A stretch of DNA of 64,000 nucleotides from Corynebacterium diphtheriae (GCF_001457455.1 NZ_LN831026.1:496001-560000); one strand, 5' to 3'. Positions 9,262 to 18,105 are shown, numbered from the stretch's first letter. Made by a program: numbers and translations. Notes: generated by a model not told the origin, from the letters alone.

Positions 9262-10497
9262 GTGAGGATGCGTTCAGCGATTCGGCTCATGGTGGGCCAG
9301 GCGCTGGTGTCTCGTATTTCTGCTGCTGCTGAGTTGGTGGCGTTAAATTGGTGGGTTTTTCACGCTACGGGGTCGTCGGCGATGGTGGGTGCTGTGACGT
9401 TGGCGCGGCTTGTTCCGCTCGCGGTGGCGGGCCCGTGGTTGGGGGCACGTGCAGATCGTGTGGAGCCGACTCGGTTGCTGGCGGTGGTGTTGTCAGTGGG
9501 TGCCGTGATGACGGTTCTGATGGCGTGCGTGATGTATGTGCAGGGTGAGGGGGCGTCGATACGCGGGGTGTGGATGGTGGTTGTTGCGGTGGCGGTGCGT
9601 GCTGCGGTGACGTCGGCTGAGCCGGCTATTCGTAATGCGACGGTTGCTGCGATGAGTGGTTCGGGTGAGTTGATGTCGGCGATGGCGTCGTTGTCGTTGG
9701 TGATCACATTGTCGCTGGTTGTTGGCCCTGCGCTTGCCGGCGTGTTGATGGCGGCGGGCGGTTCGGCGCTGGTGGTGGCGTTGTGTGGGGCAGGGTATGC
9801 GGTGGCGGCGGTGTCGTCGTTGGCGTTGCCTCGCGTATCGACGCCTCCTGCGGCTGCGCCGTCTTCGTCAGCTGCAACCCCGTGGCGTACAGCTATTCGT
9901 GTGGTCGGTGATCACCCACGGCTAGGTGCGCAGCTTGTGATCGCTGCAGGTCCCATGTTGTGTGTCTTTCCCTATACTGCGATGATGCCGGTGATCGCAC
10001 ATACGTTGTTTGCTGATGATGCGCAGCGGGGCATTGCCATCCTTTCCGCTGCTGGTGGCGTGGGCGCAGTGATCGGTGCGGTGTTGATGAAGAAAGTTTT
10101 AGCCACCCCGCCTGCAGTGTTGGCGGTGGGGGCTGCGATTGCGTTGACGCTTCCTACTGTTTTTCTTGCGGTGGTCGCGGCGTTACCGAAGATGATTATT
10201 TTAGGTGCAGTCTGTGTGTGTCTTTTGGGATTCGTTGGGCAGTTGTATCGCACCTCGAACCGCACAGCAACGCTGCTGCTGGCACCCGATGAACACAAGG
10301 GACTTTTCGCTGGGATTTCTCAAACTGATCGCGTTCTTATTCCGGCTGGCGCATTCCTGCTTGGTTTTGTTGCTGACCATTGGGGAGTCGTCGTCATGGC
10401 TGCAGTGATGGCTGTGGGCAACGCAGTACTTATTTTGCCTGCGCTTTTCCTTATTGCTCGAAATAAGAACGTGGCTAGTTCTGATGTATTAGATTGA
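9262..10497 (+). CDS. ciuF: MFS transporter, putative siderophore exporter
   Basis: This 411-residue major-facilitator protein of the EntS/MFS_3 type has about 12 membrane segments. N-terminal marks are LVSRISAAAELVALNWWVF and LARLVPLAVAGPWLGARADR (the loop 2-3 motif). It follows ciuE after 33 bp, where export of the newly made siderophore is the obvious role; that role is inferred from context. The start is GTG 9262 or ATG 9268; AAGGAAGGAG at 9250-9259 favours the latter slightly. The stop TGA shares a base with the next ATG, so translation is coupled. Local GC is high at the 5' end of the gene. Confidence 0.85.
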   Translation: MRMRSAIRLMVGQALVSRISAAAELVALNWWVFHATGSSAMVGAVTLARLVPLAVAGPWLGARADRVEPTRLLAVVLSVGAVMTVLMACVMYVQGEGASIRGVWMVVVAVAVRAAVTSAEPAIRNATVAAMSGSGELMSAMASLSLVITLSLVVGPALAGVLMAAGGSALVVALCGAGYAVAAVSSLALPRVSTPPAAAPSSSAATPWRTAIRVVGDHPRLGAQLVIAAGPMLCVFPYTAMMPVIAHTLFADDAQRGIAILSAAGGVGAVIGAVLMKKVLATPPAVLAVGAAIALTLPTVFLAVVAALPKMIILGAVCVCLLGFVGQLYRTSNRTATLLLAPDEHKGLFAGISQTDRVLIPAGAFLLGFVADHWGVVVMAAVMAVGNAVLILPALFLIARNKNVASSDVLD

Positions 10498-10958
10498 TGG
10501 TCATGATAGTGGCAGCAGTGACGGTGATCGTGGTGTTAGCACTGCCTGGGTACTTGTGGGCCATGGTGCGCGTTCCTCGGAATGCTCGCCGGCAGCTAGC
10601 AAGCGACATGGCATGGGGCATTGTTGTCGGACTTGTGAACTGGATCCTCACCATGAGCTGGGGAAATTCTTCGCAGTATTCGCCGATACAGGTAGCAATA
10701 TCGGGTGCGCTGATGGTCGCGTGGGCAGTGTGGTGCACGTGGCGGTGGGCGTCGATACTCATGCGTGCTGTTCCAGCGACGTGGGGTGCGATCGCTGGTT
10801 ACGCCGGCGGCTGGTCCGGAATGGCAATGCCTTCCGATGCGACCGGCCTATGGACTGTTGGCTTAGTGTTCTTGATCCTTGGAATGACCGCAGGGCTGAG
10901 CCTAGTGGTTCTTATTGTTGCCGTGCTGAAGTTACTCGTTGCGCGTGCGCGCCAGTAG
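10497..10958 (+). CDS. ciuG: Small integral membrane protein at the end of the ciu operon
   Basis: A 153-residue protein with four predicted hydrophobic segments: VMIVAAVTVIVVLALPGYLWAM, then about residues 32-52, 60-75 and 110-145. I know no catalytic motif. The ATG at 10497 overlaps the ciuF stop (TGATG), and its position as the last gene of the locus corresponds to ciuG of C. diphtheriae. A role with the exporter is only suggested by coupling. Confidence 0.7.
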   Translation: MVMIVAAVTVIVVLALPGYLWAMVRVPRNARRQLASDMAWGIVVGLVNWILTMSWGNSSQYSPIQVAISGALMVAWAVWCTWRWASILMRAVPATWGAIAGYAGGWSGMAMPSDATGLWTVGLVFLILGMTAGLSLVVLIVAVLKLLVARARQ

Positions 10959-11069
10959 CGTATCGACGCGCTGTTCTAGTCGCTGCTGCACCTGCGGCCA
11001 TTCCTCACGAATCACACTGAAATAGTCCACGCGGAAAGAATCGTCGATTCTTTCCGGTCTTAGTGTCAC
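10932..11069 (-). CDS. Possible 45-residue protein opposite the end of ciuG
   Basis: A GTG at 11069 opens a short minus-strand frame ending at TAA 10932-10934. The product starts [19 protein letters not shown] and continues with a charged helical segment EEWPQVQQRLEQRVDTLLAR. Its first third is formed by the dispersed palindrome at 11032-11056. The helical part looks protein-like, but no family is recognised and the 3' end overlaps ciuG by 27 bases. It could be a remnant. Confidence 0.3.
   Translation of the reverse strand: MTLRPERIDDSFRVDYFSVIREEWPQVQQRLEQRVDTLLARTRNE
11032..11056. repeat. Dispersed palindrome copy 5 (between ciuG and EamA remnant)
   Basis: A 25-bp perfect palindrome with arms CGGAAAG/CTTTCCG. 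It lies between the convergent ends of ciuG and the EamA remnant and could also act as a terminator for either strand, although no T tract follows. Confidence 0.9.
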
Positions 11070-11096
11070 GTCGTGAAATATGCTCCTTAGTTTATG

Positions 11097-11615
11097 CTAG
11101 GTCGTCTCGTTGAGCGTGACAGAAACTTTTGGCGTGTTTTTCCGGTTCGCATTAATTGTGGTTCCCGCGCTGGCGGTGATGACGAGCGCCATGGCGATCA
11201 CGCTGATGGTACTGATGGGTTGGTGGAGTAGTAGCCAGCCGAAGAAGCCTGCGAAGACGGGTTCGAGGGAGCAGAGGATTCCGAATATGGCGGAGGGGAG
11301 ACGTCGTAACGCGGCCATTTCGAAGGAGTAGGGAATTAGGGAGGCGAGGATTGCGGTGCCGATGGCAAGCGCGATGAGGTGGGAGCTTGTGAAAAAGAGG
11401 GGAAGGTTGACGGCGCCGAGGGGGAGTGGAATCAGGCTGCCGATGAGCATGCCGAGAGCGAGTCCTCCGCTGCCGGGGATGAGTCTGCCGACTTTGGCGC
11501 TGGCGAGGATGTACATGCCCCAGAAGAATCCGGCGATGAGGACGAAGGCGACTCCGATGGGGTCTAGGTTTCCGGTGCCGAAGAGGCTTTCCCAGCCGAA
11601 GAGGCTGATGCCTGC
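11097..11615 (-). pseudogene. C-terminal half of an EamA/DMT-family transporter
   Basis: Reading leftward, the frame carries GFFWGMYILASAKVGRLIPG, GTAILASLIPYSFEMAALRR and LEPVFAGFFGWLLLHQPI. This is the second EamA repeat of a RhtA/RhaT-like drug/metabolite exporter. The protein should be near 290 residues with two EamA repeats. Only about 170 codons remain, and the frame degenerates into unrelated cysteine-rich sequence upstream of about 11615. No start codon with a ribosome site remains for a full protein; the internal ATG at 11516 would give 139 residues. I call it a truncated pseudogene. Downstream frames on the other strand are unrelated. Confidence 0.75.
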
Positions 11616-11642
11616 ACTGTCGTTGGACCGCAGCCTCGAGCA

Positions 11643-11900
11643 TTGCCCGCAGTTGCAGCACTTGCTCTTGCTGGAGTCGCGTGGTGTGCTAAGGGGGCGT
11701 TGTCAAGTCTCGTTCCTTCAGCGTTGCAAGCAATGGTGCATCAAGCTAATTCGAACGTTCCGCCACCTGATCGGGTTTTGAATGCTATCTTCGGCTGCGC
11801 TGGAGGCCCTGTATTGGGTGCGCTTAGCAGTCAGGCGATGCGCCTAAAGTTCGCAGGTGCCGTCCTTGCTGCTGTTATTAAGTTGAGGAATTTTGGGTAG
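11643..11900 (+). CDS. Small alanine-rich hydrophobic protein, unknown
   Basis: This 85-residue ORF starts with TTG, the frame being open further upstream. It has a hydrophobic N-terminus PAVAALALAGVAWCAKGALS, a polar middle and a second hydrophobic, glycine/alanine-rich segment CAGGPVLGALSSQAMRLKFA followed by AGAVLAAVIKL. No family is recognised. Size and composition resemble bacteriocin-like peptides, but no leader motif or processing genes are seen. It sits exactly between two broken transporter genes, and its last bases overlap the next small membrane ORF, as in a two-gene unit. Whether it is expressed is unknown. Confidence 0.4.
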   Translation: MPAVAALALAGVAWCAKGALSSLVPSALQAMVHQANSNVPPPDRVLNAIFGCAGGPVLGALSSQAMRLKFAGAVLAAVIKLRNFG

Positions 11901-12168
11901 TATTTGGTTTCCGCTCTCCGTGATGATTTGCGCGGCTATCCTTTGCGCTACTGCTATACCAGCTGCTTATAGTTCCAGACCAAATCACCCTCTGGTCAGA
12001 TATAGATCTACAGCCGCAGCGTGGTGGTTCTTCATTGCAACTTTTGCTTACGTAGCTAGCTGCGTTTTGTTGATACTGTCACTACCGCAAGAAATAGCGA
12101 TCGGATGCGGCTTCATTGGATTAATCACTTGCACTGTCGGATACGGAGCTGCAAGTGGAAAGCAGTAG
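11893..12168 (+). CDS. Small membrane protein, unknown
   Basis: A 91-residue ORF from TTG 11893 (GTG 11920 is an alternative) with three hydrophobic stretches: IWFPLSVMICAAILCATAIP, AAAWWFFIATFAYVASCVLL and IAIGCGFIGLITCTVGYGAA. It overlaps the upstream small ORF by 8 bases, which suggests coupling. No homologue is recognised. The arrangement of a short hydrophobic peptide followed by a small multi-span protein is like a peptide/immunity pair, but this is only a resemblance. Confidence 0.4.
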   Translation: MGSIWFPLSVMICAAILCATAIPAAYSSRPNHPLVRYRSTAAAWWFFIATFAYVASCVLLILSLPQEIAIGCGFIGLITCTVGYGAASGKQ

Positions 12169-12189
12169 CGAGTAGGACAGATACAAGCA

Positions 12190-12679
12190 CCCCAGCATAT
12201 TGCGCAATAACAGGAATGACACCCAGCTGGGTCGCCCGATCTCGCCCTCTCGTCGGTGTCATCCTCGCCGTAGCCCTCATCGTCACGGGTATCTTCAAAA
12301 CCAATGTCGATCATCAATCCGGTGCCTGCGCGGTCACGTTATGGTCGATAGGCGCCCCTGCGCACCCAACGACGCACGCCAGCAACCATGGCGGCAACCG
12401 CCGAATTTTCGTCATTACCCTAATTTTTATCTACATAACCGTTGGCCAACATGATCGAACGTCCGGAAAGAATTCGCGTTTCTGCCTGCACCACCCGCAT
12501 GGCCGTGGTTGCACACTCCGCATTATCGACGTCACCCCGCAGACTACGAACGCAAAGAAGCGGAAACGCGCAGCCAAAACAACCTCCCCGACACCACGCC
12601 ACTGGTGTTTCTAGAAGTAGGAATCCGCGATGTCAGCGAGTTCTACTCGTCGATTACAATTACCGGCCATGTTGTGTAG
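12190..12679 (+). pseudogene. Decayed APC-family permease, C-terminal remnant
   Basis: Fragments in different frames read together as the end of an APC-type amino-acid permease: TPSWVARSRPLVGVILAVAL in one frame, FVITLIFIYIT running into ANMIERPERIRVSA after a frame change near 12440, and finally a cytoplasmic tail YRRHPADYERKEAETRSQ with DTTPLVFLEVGIRDVSEFYS, stopping at TAG 12677-12679. At least two frameshifts are needed, and the N-terminal two thirds are missing. It lies just before guaA. The fragments are visible directly; the family is inferred from the membrane-plus-tail pattern. Confidence 0.7.
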
Positions 12680-12760
12680 ACGGGGTGCTGGGGGCGTCGA
12701 TACGCAGGAAAATGACAGACAGTGAGGGATTATGCGGGCACGTCAGGTAAGATTTTGGCC

Positions 12761-14338
12761 GTGACGCAGCAAACTTCCCAAAAACACAATCCAGTCTTGG
12801 TTGTAGACTTTGGCGCGCAATACGCCCAGCTGATCGCTCGGCGTGTGCGCGAAGCTAACATCTACTCCGAGGTCGTCCCGCATACCGCCACGGTTGAAGA
12901 AATCAAGGCCAAAAACCCAGCGGCGTTGATCCTGTCCGGTGGCCCATCATCGGTTTACGCCGACGGCGCACCATCGCTTGACCCACAGGTTCTCGAACTC
13001 GGCATCCCCGTCTTCGGCATCTGCTACGGCTTCCAAGCTATGACCCACGCCCTAGGCGGCACCGTGGCCAACACCGGCAACCGTGAATACGGTCGCACCG
13101 AAATGACCGTCGATGGCGGCATTCTTCACGCTGACCTCGAAGAAACCCACAAAGTATGGATGAGCCACGGTGACGCTGTCTCCGTTGCACCAGAGGGATT
13201 CGTTGTCACCGCCCACTCCGAAGGCGCACCCGTCGCAGCCTTCGAATGCGCCGAAAAGCGCATGGCAGGCGTGCAATACCACCCAGAGGTTCTGCACTCG
13301 CCACACGGCCAAGAAGTCATGGTGCGCTTCCTCACCGAGATCGCCGGCCTTGAGCAAAACTGGACCGCAGCCAACATCGCCGAAGAGCTTATCGACGCAG
13401 TCCGCGCACAGGTCGGACCAGAAGGCCGCGCTATCTGTGGTCTTTCCGGTGGTGTTGACTCTGCAGTCGCAGCAGCACTCGTCCAGCGCGCCATCGGCGA
13501 CCGCCTCACCTGCGTATTCGTCGACCATGGCTTGCTGCGTGCAGGCGAACGCGAACAGGTCCAAACCGATTTCGTCGCCGCAACCGGTGCAAAACTCGTC
13601 ACCGTTGACGAGCGCGAAGCATTCCTGAACAAGCTCGCAGGTGTCACCGAACCAGAGGCTAAGCGCAAAGCCATCGGCGCAGAATTCATCCGCTCCTTCG
13701 AACGCGCAGTCGCCGGCATTCTCGACGACGCCCCCGAAGGCTCCACCGTGGACTTCCTCGTCCAAGGCACCCTCTACCCAGACGTTGTAGAATCCGGCGG
13801 CGGCTCTGGTACCGCCAACATCAAGAGCCACCACAACGTGGGTGGCCTGCCCGACGACGTAGAATTCCAACTCGTCGAGCCACTACGCTTACTGTTCAAA
13901 GACGAAGTACGCGCAGTGGGTCGCGAACTCGGTCTGTCTGAAGAAATCGTCAACCGCCAGCCCTTCCCAGGCCCCGGCCTCGGCATCCGCATCATCGGCG
14001 AAGTCACCGAAGAGCGCCTCGAAACACTACGCGCAGCCGACCTCATCGCCCGCACCGAGCTGACCGCAGCTGGCCTCGACAGCGAAATCTGGCAGTGCCC
14101 AGTAGTTTTGCTTGCCGACGTCCGCTCCGTCGGCGTCCAAGGCGACGGCCGCACTTACGGACATCCCATCGTCCTACGCCCCGTCTCCTCCGAAGACGCC
14201 ATGACCGCAGACTGGACCCGACTGCCCTACGACGTGCTCGAGAAAATCTCCACACGTATCACCAACGAGGTCTCAGACGTCAACCGCGTCGTCCTCGACT
14301 GCACCTCCAAGCCACCAGGAACCATCGAGTGGGAATAA
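12761..14338 (+). CDS. guaA: GMP synthase (glutamine-hydrolysing)
   Basis: This 525-residue enzyme aminates XMP to GMP. The N-terminal class-I amidotransferase domain has the nucleophile in [12 protein letters not shown] and the His-Glu pair in [12 protein letters not shown]. The ATP-pyrophosphatase P-loop is [13 protein letters not shown], followed by [10 protein letters not shown]. The C-terminal dimerisation domain ends in KPPGTIEWE, as in the family. I chose GTG 12761 because [18 protein letters not shown] matches the family N-terminus; the same frame is open from GTG 12722. With guaB/guaB3 it completes GMP synthesis. Confidence 0.96.
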   Translation: MTQQTSQKHNPVLVVDFGAQYAQLIARRVREANIYSEVVPHTATVEEIKAKNPAALILSGGPSSVYADGAPSLDPQVLELGIPVFGICYGFQAMTHALGGTVANTGNREYGRTEMTVDGGILHADLEETHKVWMSHGDAVSVAPEGFVVTAHSEGAPVAAFECAEKRMAGVQYHPEVLHSPHGQEVMVRFLTEIAGLEQNWTAANIAEELIDAVRAQVGPEGRAICGLSGGVDSAVAAALVQRAIGDRLTCVFVDHGLLRAGEREQVQTDFVAATGAKLVTVDEREAFLNKLAGVTEPEAKRKAIGAEFIRSFERAVAGILDDAPEGSTVDFLVQGTLYPDVVESGGGSGTANIKSHHNVGGLPDDVEFQLVEPLRLLFKDEVRAVGRELGLSEEIVNRQPFPGPGLGIRIIGEVTEERLETLRAADLIARTELTAAGLDSEIWQCPVVLLADVRSVGVQGDGRTYGHPIVLRPVSSEDAMTADWTRLPYDVLEKISTRITNEVSDVNRVVLDCTSKPPGTIEWE

Positions 14339-14359
14339 TCCCCACACAGTTCCAACACC

Positions 14360-14405
14360 AAGCCCCCACATATGCAGCAATTCCCACTGCACAGCGTGGG
14401 GGCTT
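14360..14405. terminator. guaA terminator
   Basis: The perfect 10-bp arms AAGCCCCCAC and GTGGGGGCTT lie around a 26-base loop, 22 bp after the guaA stop. No strong T tract is present, so it may serve both convergent genes. Confidence 0.6.
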
Positions 14406-14413
14406 CGTGCTTG

Positions 14414-15071
14414 TTAACCCACCGCCATTACTGACACCACCTCACCTAAATCCACAACCTCCCCTGACGGCGATGCCACAACACAACGCCCGCCGATCGC
14501 ATATTTGATGAGATTTCCGGAAAGAATCGACGATTCTTTCCGACGATTCTTTGTTGTGTAGGCGATGACTTTCCGCGTACTGGCATTGCTCAGCACGAGC
14601 GTGGGGGCGTCGTGAAGAAAAGGCGCAAGCGTGACGAGGAGACTCGTGGCGGTGGCGGGGGTGAGATCTCCGAGGTTGTCGATGTGCGTGATGACGCCGT
14701 AGCGGTGGGCGTCGATACGCAGTGGTTGGTGGATTTCTGCGCGGGTGAGGTGCTCGAATTCCCACGTCGTGGGGGCGTTGCCGAGGGCGGCTATGCGATG
14801 CCCGCAGATGATGAATTCCGAGGTGGGGGAGGTGGTGCGGATGCGGAAGGTGCGGCCGCTTGCTAGGGTGTCCTCGCTAAGCGTGGTGGGAAAATCGTCG
14901 AGGTAGGCGCGAAGAACTGCGATGGTGTCGGAGGGGGGTGCTGTCCCAATCGAGGCCATGATTGCACAGGATGTCGAGGATTGCGACGAGGCTGAGGTTT
15001 GGTTGGCCTTGCCAGATATTTTCGACAAGCCGCAGGATGGTGGGGATGGTGGTGGGGTCGGGGGAAGTCAC
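14414..15071 (-). pseudogene. Conserved-looking cytoplasmic protein split by a frameshift
   Basis: The minus strand encodes an N-terminal part from GTG 15071 (TSPDPTTIPTILRLVENIWQ) and a C-terminal part in the next frame (PPSDTIAVLRAYLDDFPTT through VVDLGEVVSVMAVG). They join cleanly if one base of the six-G run at 14933-14938 is removed. The restored protein would be about 218 residues, with no membrane segment or motif I recognise. A downstream ATG (14958 region) would give only a 181-residue fragment. Either a recent mutation, a sequencing error or a length-variable homopolymer. A dispersed palindrome lies in frame near the C-terminus. Confidence 0.6.
14518..14542. repeat. Dispersed palindrome copy 6
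   Basis: A 25-bp perfect palindrome with arms CGGAAAG/CTTTCCG. It is immediately followed by a repeated half-core CGACGATTCTTT at 14541-14552, as if partially duplicated. Read on the minus strand as RKESSILSG. Confidence 0.92.
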
Positions 15072-15191
15072 TCTTATCAGTGTAGGGGGTAGTGGGGGTG
15101 TGAGCCTATACACTGTTGCGTGTGCTTGCGTAGTGGGGTCACGTAGTAGTGTGCTGGGCAGTAGTTAAGAGTGATGCATGGAGGTTTCGCG

Positions 15192-15647
15192 ATGATTATC
15201 GATCAGTACTGGGGAAAGTACTTTGGCGATAGCGCCGATAGTCAGCGTCTGGCGCAGTATCTTGCTGGAAAGAATCGTGAAGTCCTTCCCACCTCAGAGA
15301 TTTTCCAAGACTTTCAGCTCGCGCAGCTCAGCGGTAATTACACACAGGCTTCACTTGATGGTGATGGATGGCATTTTGACTCGGCGTTTCAGTTTGTCAT
15401 CGATTTAGCGGTGTTAGTGCTGGAATCGAAGAAAGTGGGGCGGTTTAGTATCGCGCGGATTGGGGGCCCGGAGGATCGTTTCATGCGTATCGACGCCGCC
15501 ACCGACGAGCTGCTTCCCATCACCATGGCGCTAAAACACTATGCGCTTGCGCCGGAAGATTATCTCTTCTCCCACGGCATTGATGAGGACGACTGGTATG
15601 AGCTGGGCAATCTTTGCGAGGAGATCCGTGCCCAGCTCGAGGCATAG
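15192..15647 (+). CDS. Hypothetical cytoplasmic protein
   Basis: A 151-residue acidic protein beginning MIIDQYWGKYFGDSADSQRL. I start it at ATG 15192 because GGAGG lies at 15180-15184; upstream in-frame ATGs at 15171 and 15174 lack this spacing. Features include ILESK-like VLVLESKKVGRFSIARIGG and an acidic end GIDEDDWYELGNLCEEIRAQ. No membrane segment or known domain is recognised. It is convergent with esrI (18 bp between stops). Confidence 0.7.
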   Translation: MIIDQYWGKYFGDSADSQRLAQYLAGKNREVLPTSEIFQDFQLAQLSGNYTQASLDGDGWHFDSAFQFVIDLAVLVLESKKVGRFSIARIGGPEDRFMRIDAATDELLPITMALKHYALAPEDYLFSHGIDEDDWYELGNLCEEIRAQLEA

Positions 15648-15665
15648 CCGCAACCCGAAAAGGTT

Positions 15666-16778
15666 TTAAGAGACGCTGATATCCCCGATGTCATTGATGA
15701 CAACAAGACGAAGCGTGCTGCCATCGGCTTTACTATTGACGGTATCCGGCGGGCAAGAGGAACTGCCCACCTTGTTCTTGCAGGTAACAGTGGTGCGGAT
15801 ATCGTCAGGCAAGCGAACATCAATATCGCCGATGGTTGATTGAACAACAACCTCACGATCGCGGTCAAGCTTGTGAAGATCGCGCAAATCTAACAAAATA
15901 TCGCCCACATCGGTGGTGTACTCATCCGCAAGCTCCGTGCTGGTAGCGGGGCGCATCTCAACGCTGCCCACCGACTCCGAAGACACCCACGGAGCTATAC
16001 CCACGAACGCAAACACAACAGCGGCACAACCAATAGCGGCAGCAGATAGCAACGCTACCAATCCAATCACCCACGGCGTACGATGCTTCCTCTTCGGCTG
16101 CGGCTGCTCAGCAGGATCCGGCAAATCCCAAGCAAACGGAGCTGCTCCTAGCGGATCCCATGCGGGAGGTTGCTCACCACTGACCGGTGTAGCATGCCCT
16201 TGCACGGGAGAATAACCACTTAAATCTACCGTTGGCGCAGAAGAGTCGGCTGCGGTGGAGAACCCCTCAGCATGAGGGCCTGGCTCCCTATCCGTGGGGA
16301 ACAACAAACCCACCGGTGGTATCGGAGTGCGCTGATGCAACAGATACCAACTAGCACCGAATATAGCTATTGCCGCAATACTAGAGAACCGAAACACATC
16401 TCCCCACGCCGTAGTAAACGCGATGAAAAGAAGAAACGCTATCAGCACCCAACCAGTCTGCTTCTGTTGTTTTTCTGCATCCGACATCGGCTGCCCAGTT
16501 GCGCCCACTGTCCCTGCGGAAGAGGTGTTCTGTACAACCAATTCCCACGGCGAGTAGCGCATTGAATACTTCGGCATAGTCAGCCACGCCACTAAGTACA
16601 GTGCCAGTCCCCAGCCAGAAAACAGCAGGAGAACAAAAAGGATACGAATCAAAGTGGGATCGATCTGATACCGCACACCGATTCCCTCACACACACCAGC
16701 AATCTTGGCATTGCCGCCCTGATCTCTAGGCAGTCGAACTGGGCGAGTATCCCACATGTTTTTCCACGTTGTTTCCAT
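15666..16778 (-). CDS. esrI: PspC-domain membrane inhibitor of the Esr envelope-stress system
   Basis: About 370 residues. The N-terminal PspC domain is GGNAKIAGVCEGIGVRYQID followed by a membrane helix. Further helices lie at about residues 105-150, with another (VIGLVALLSAAAIGCAAVVF) near 250. An external C-terminal beta-rich domain ends in GDISVS, similar to the adhesin-like domain of cell-envelope stress proteins. The Pro-rich linker lies between. It is divergent from a PspC histidine kinase and its regulator, the arrangement of EsrI-EsrSR in C. glutamicum, where EsrI inhibits the kinase. ATG 16778 is preferred; ATG 16787 and GTG 16799 are alternatives in frame. Confidence 0.78.
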   Translation of the reverse strand: METTWKNMWDTRPVRLPRDQGGNAKIAGVCEGIGVRYQIDPTLIRILFVLLLFSGWGLALYLVAWLTMPKYSMRYSPWELVVQNTSSAGTVGATGQPMSDAEKQQKQTGWVLIAFLLFIAFTTAWGDVFRFSSIAAIAIFGASWYLLHQRTPIPPVGLLFPTDREPGPHAEGFSTAADSSAPTVDLSGYSPVQGHATPVSGEQPPAWDPLGAAPFAWDLPDPAEQPQPKRKHRTPWVIGLVALLSAAAIGCAAVVFAFVGIAPWVSSESVGSVEMRPATSTELADEYTTDVGDILLDLRDLHKLDRDREVVVQSTIGDIDVRLPDDIRTTVTCKNKVGSSSCPPDTVNSKADGSTLRLVVINDIGDISVS

Positions 16779-16814
16779 GACCCCCATTGTGCCGACCACC
16801 GCGCCCTCCCCACA

Positions 16815-16830
16815 TCAGGGATAGCCCTGA
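16815..16830. promoter_or_regulatory. Dyad 1 in the esrI-esrS intergenic region
   Basis: TCAGGG-ATAG-CCCTGA is a perfect 6-bp inverted repeat with a 4-base centre, lying between the divergent genes. It is a candidate EsrR site. Confidence 0.55.
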
Positions 16831-16852
16831 ACTTCACCCTTAAAAACAAAAA

Positions 16853-16868
16853 CCCTGAACATTCAGGG
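16853..16868. promoter_or_regulatory. Dyad 2 in the esrI-esrS intergenic region
   Basis: CCCTGAACATTCAGGG is a perfect inverted repeat of CCCTGAA with two central bases. It shares the CCCTGA element with dyad 1, in opposite half-site order. It is probably bound by the same LuxR-type regulator (inference). Confidence 0.55.
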
Positions 16869-16915
16869 ACATCCCCTATGTGCCCGTGGCCACGGCACAT
16901 GCAACAATAATCCAC

Positions 16916-18100
16916 ATGCAGCCAGCTTTTCCCCGTTATTACCGCGACCGCTCCCACGGCATAGTCGCCGGTGTCGCAGCAGGACTCGCCAACTATCTAG
17001 GCGTCAAAGTTGTGACAGTGCGCTGGGTTCTCGCACTGTTATCTTTTGTTAACGGAATCGGCATCCTCTTTTACGTCGCCGTGTGGCTTTTCATCCCGAC
17101 GCGTCCGGAATCGGAAGATAACGCTGGCACTACCCATAATGGCCATAATGCCGACACCACAATATATACAGATCAAAGCTCATCAGCCACGCTGACCAAC
17201 TGGCTTCTAGTCTTCGCCGCGTTCGCAGGCGCGGTGTTGACGGGAAGAATCGCCAATTCTTTCCTAGGAATTTCCACGCCGTTGCTGCTTTCCCTAACCA
17301 TTTGTGCCATCGGCATTGTGCTGTCGTGGATCGCATACGACCGCTTTAATTCCAAATATTCGATTGTCATTATTGCTGTGGGAACAGTTTTCGTTTTTAC
17401 CGGTATCGTTCTTGCCACCGTGGAATGGGGTGGCGATAGTGGCTTCGGGGTAGCACTGCTTGCTGTTGCGCTTACTCTTTTAGGGGTTTCCGCGTTGGCT
17501 GTACCGTTTGGCTTGCAGATGTGGCGTCGTTACACCGAAGAAAGCCGACAACGCGCTGCAGCAGATGAACGTGCGGAGATTGCGGCAAGAATTCACGATT
17601 CCGTCCTGCAAACACTGGCGTTGATTCAAAAGCGTTCCACCGAAGCGGAGGTACAAAAACTTGCGCGCTTCCAAGAACGTGAATTACGGCAATGGCTTTT
17701 TGCTCCCCGTGATAATGTCTCGTTTTTCGCTGCGATTGAACGGGCCTGTGGAGAGGTCGAAGACATGTTTGGCGTGACTGTTCATCCTGTCACGGTGGGC
17801 GAAGATCGCATTATTGACCACAACACGCACGCTGCAGTTTTTGCTGCTCGAGAGGCGATGGTCAATGCTGCCAAACATGCAGGAGTTCCTAGTATCGACG
17901 TCTATGCCGAGTGTTTTGACAACGTGGAAATCTATGTGCGTGACCGAGGTCCTGGGTTCGATTTGGATGCAATTGCTGAAGACCGTCACGGTGTGCGTGA
18001 TTCCATTATCGCTCGAGTGCAACGCTGTGGCGGTGAAGCACAAATCACCTCCAATAACGGCACGGAAGTCGTGATTCGAATGCCTTTTGACGGACAATAG
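16916..18100 (+). CDS. esrS: Envelope-stress sensor histidine kinase (PspC, HisKA_3)
   Basis: A 394-residue membrane kinase. The N-terminus is a PspC domain (RDRSHGIVAGVAAGLANYLG) with a helix, followed by about five membrane segments (residues 85-210). The HisKA_3 phosphoacceptor is EIAARIHDSVLQTL, and the HATPase has the N box EAMVNAAKHAG and G1 box DRGPGFDLDA. ATG 16916 gives the usual start MQPAFPRYYRDR. Only 5 bp separate it from the regulator gene. A degenerate palindrome at 17243 is in frame in a membrane segment (GRIANSFLG). Confidence 0.88.
   Translation: MQPAFPRYYRDRSHGIVAGVAAGLANYLGVKVVTVRWVLALLSFVNGIGILFYVAVWLFIPTRPESEDNAGTTHNGHNADTTIYTDQSSSATLTNWLLVFAAFAGAVLTGRIANSFLGISTPLLLSLTICAIGIVLSWIAYDRFNSKYSIVIIAVGTVFVFTGIVLATVEWGGDSGFGVALLAVALTLLGVSALAVPFGLQMWRRYTEESRQRAAADERAEIAARIHDSVLQTLALIQKRSTEAEVQKLARFQERELRQWLFAPRDNVSFFAAIERACGEVEDMFGVTVHPVTVGEDRIIDHNTHAAVFAAREAMVNAAKHAGVPSIDVYAECFDNVEIYVRDRGPGFDLDAIAEDRHGVRDSIIARVQRCGGEAQITSNNGTEVVIRMPFDGQ
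17243..17265. repeat. Degenerate dispersed palindrome (in esrS)
   Basis: The core GAATCGCCAATTC has one mismatch to symmetry, with GGAA-like and TTTCC arms. Read as GRIANSFLG. Confidence 0.6.
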
Positions 18101-18105
18101 AAGGC

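Noticed and set aside
13052..13870. 272-codon minus-strand ORF inside guaA
   Set aside because: It is antisense to guaA with a Cys/Gly-rich, low-plausibility translation.
17588..17612. Palindrome-like AAGAATTCACGATTC in esrS
   Set aside because: It encodes the conserved kinase phosphoacceptor motif RIHDSV, so similarity to the repeat is probably coincidental.
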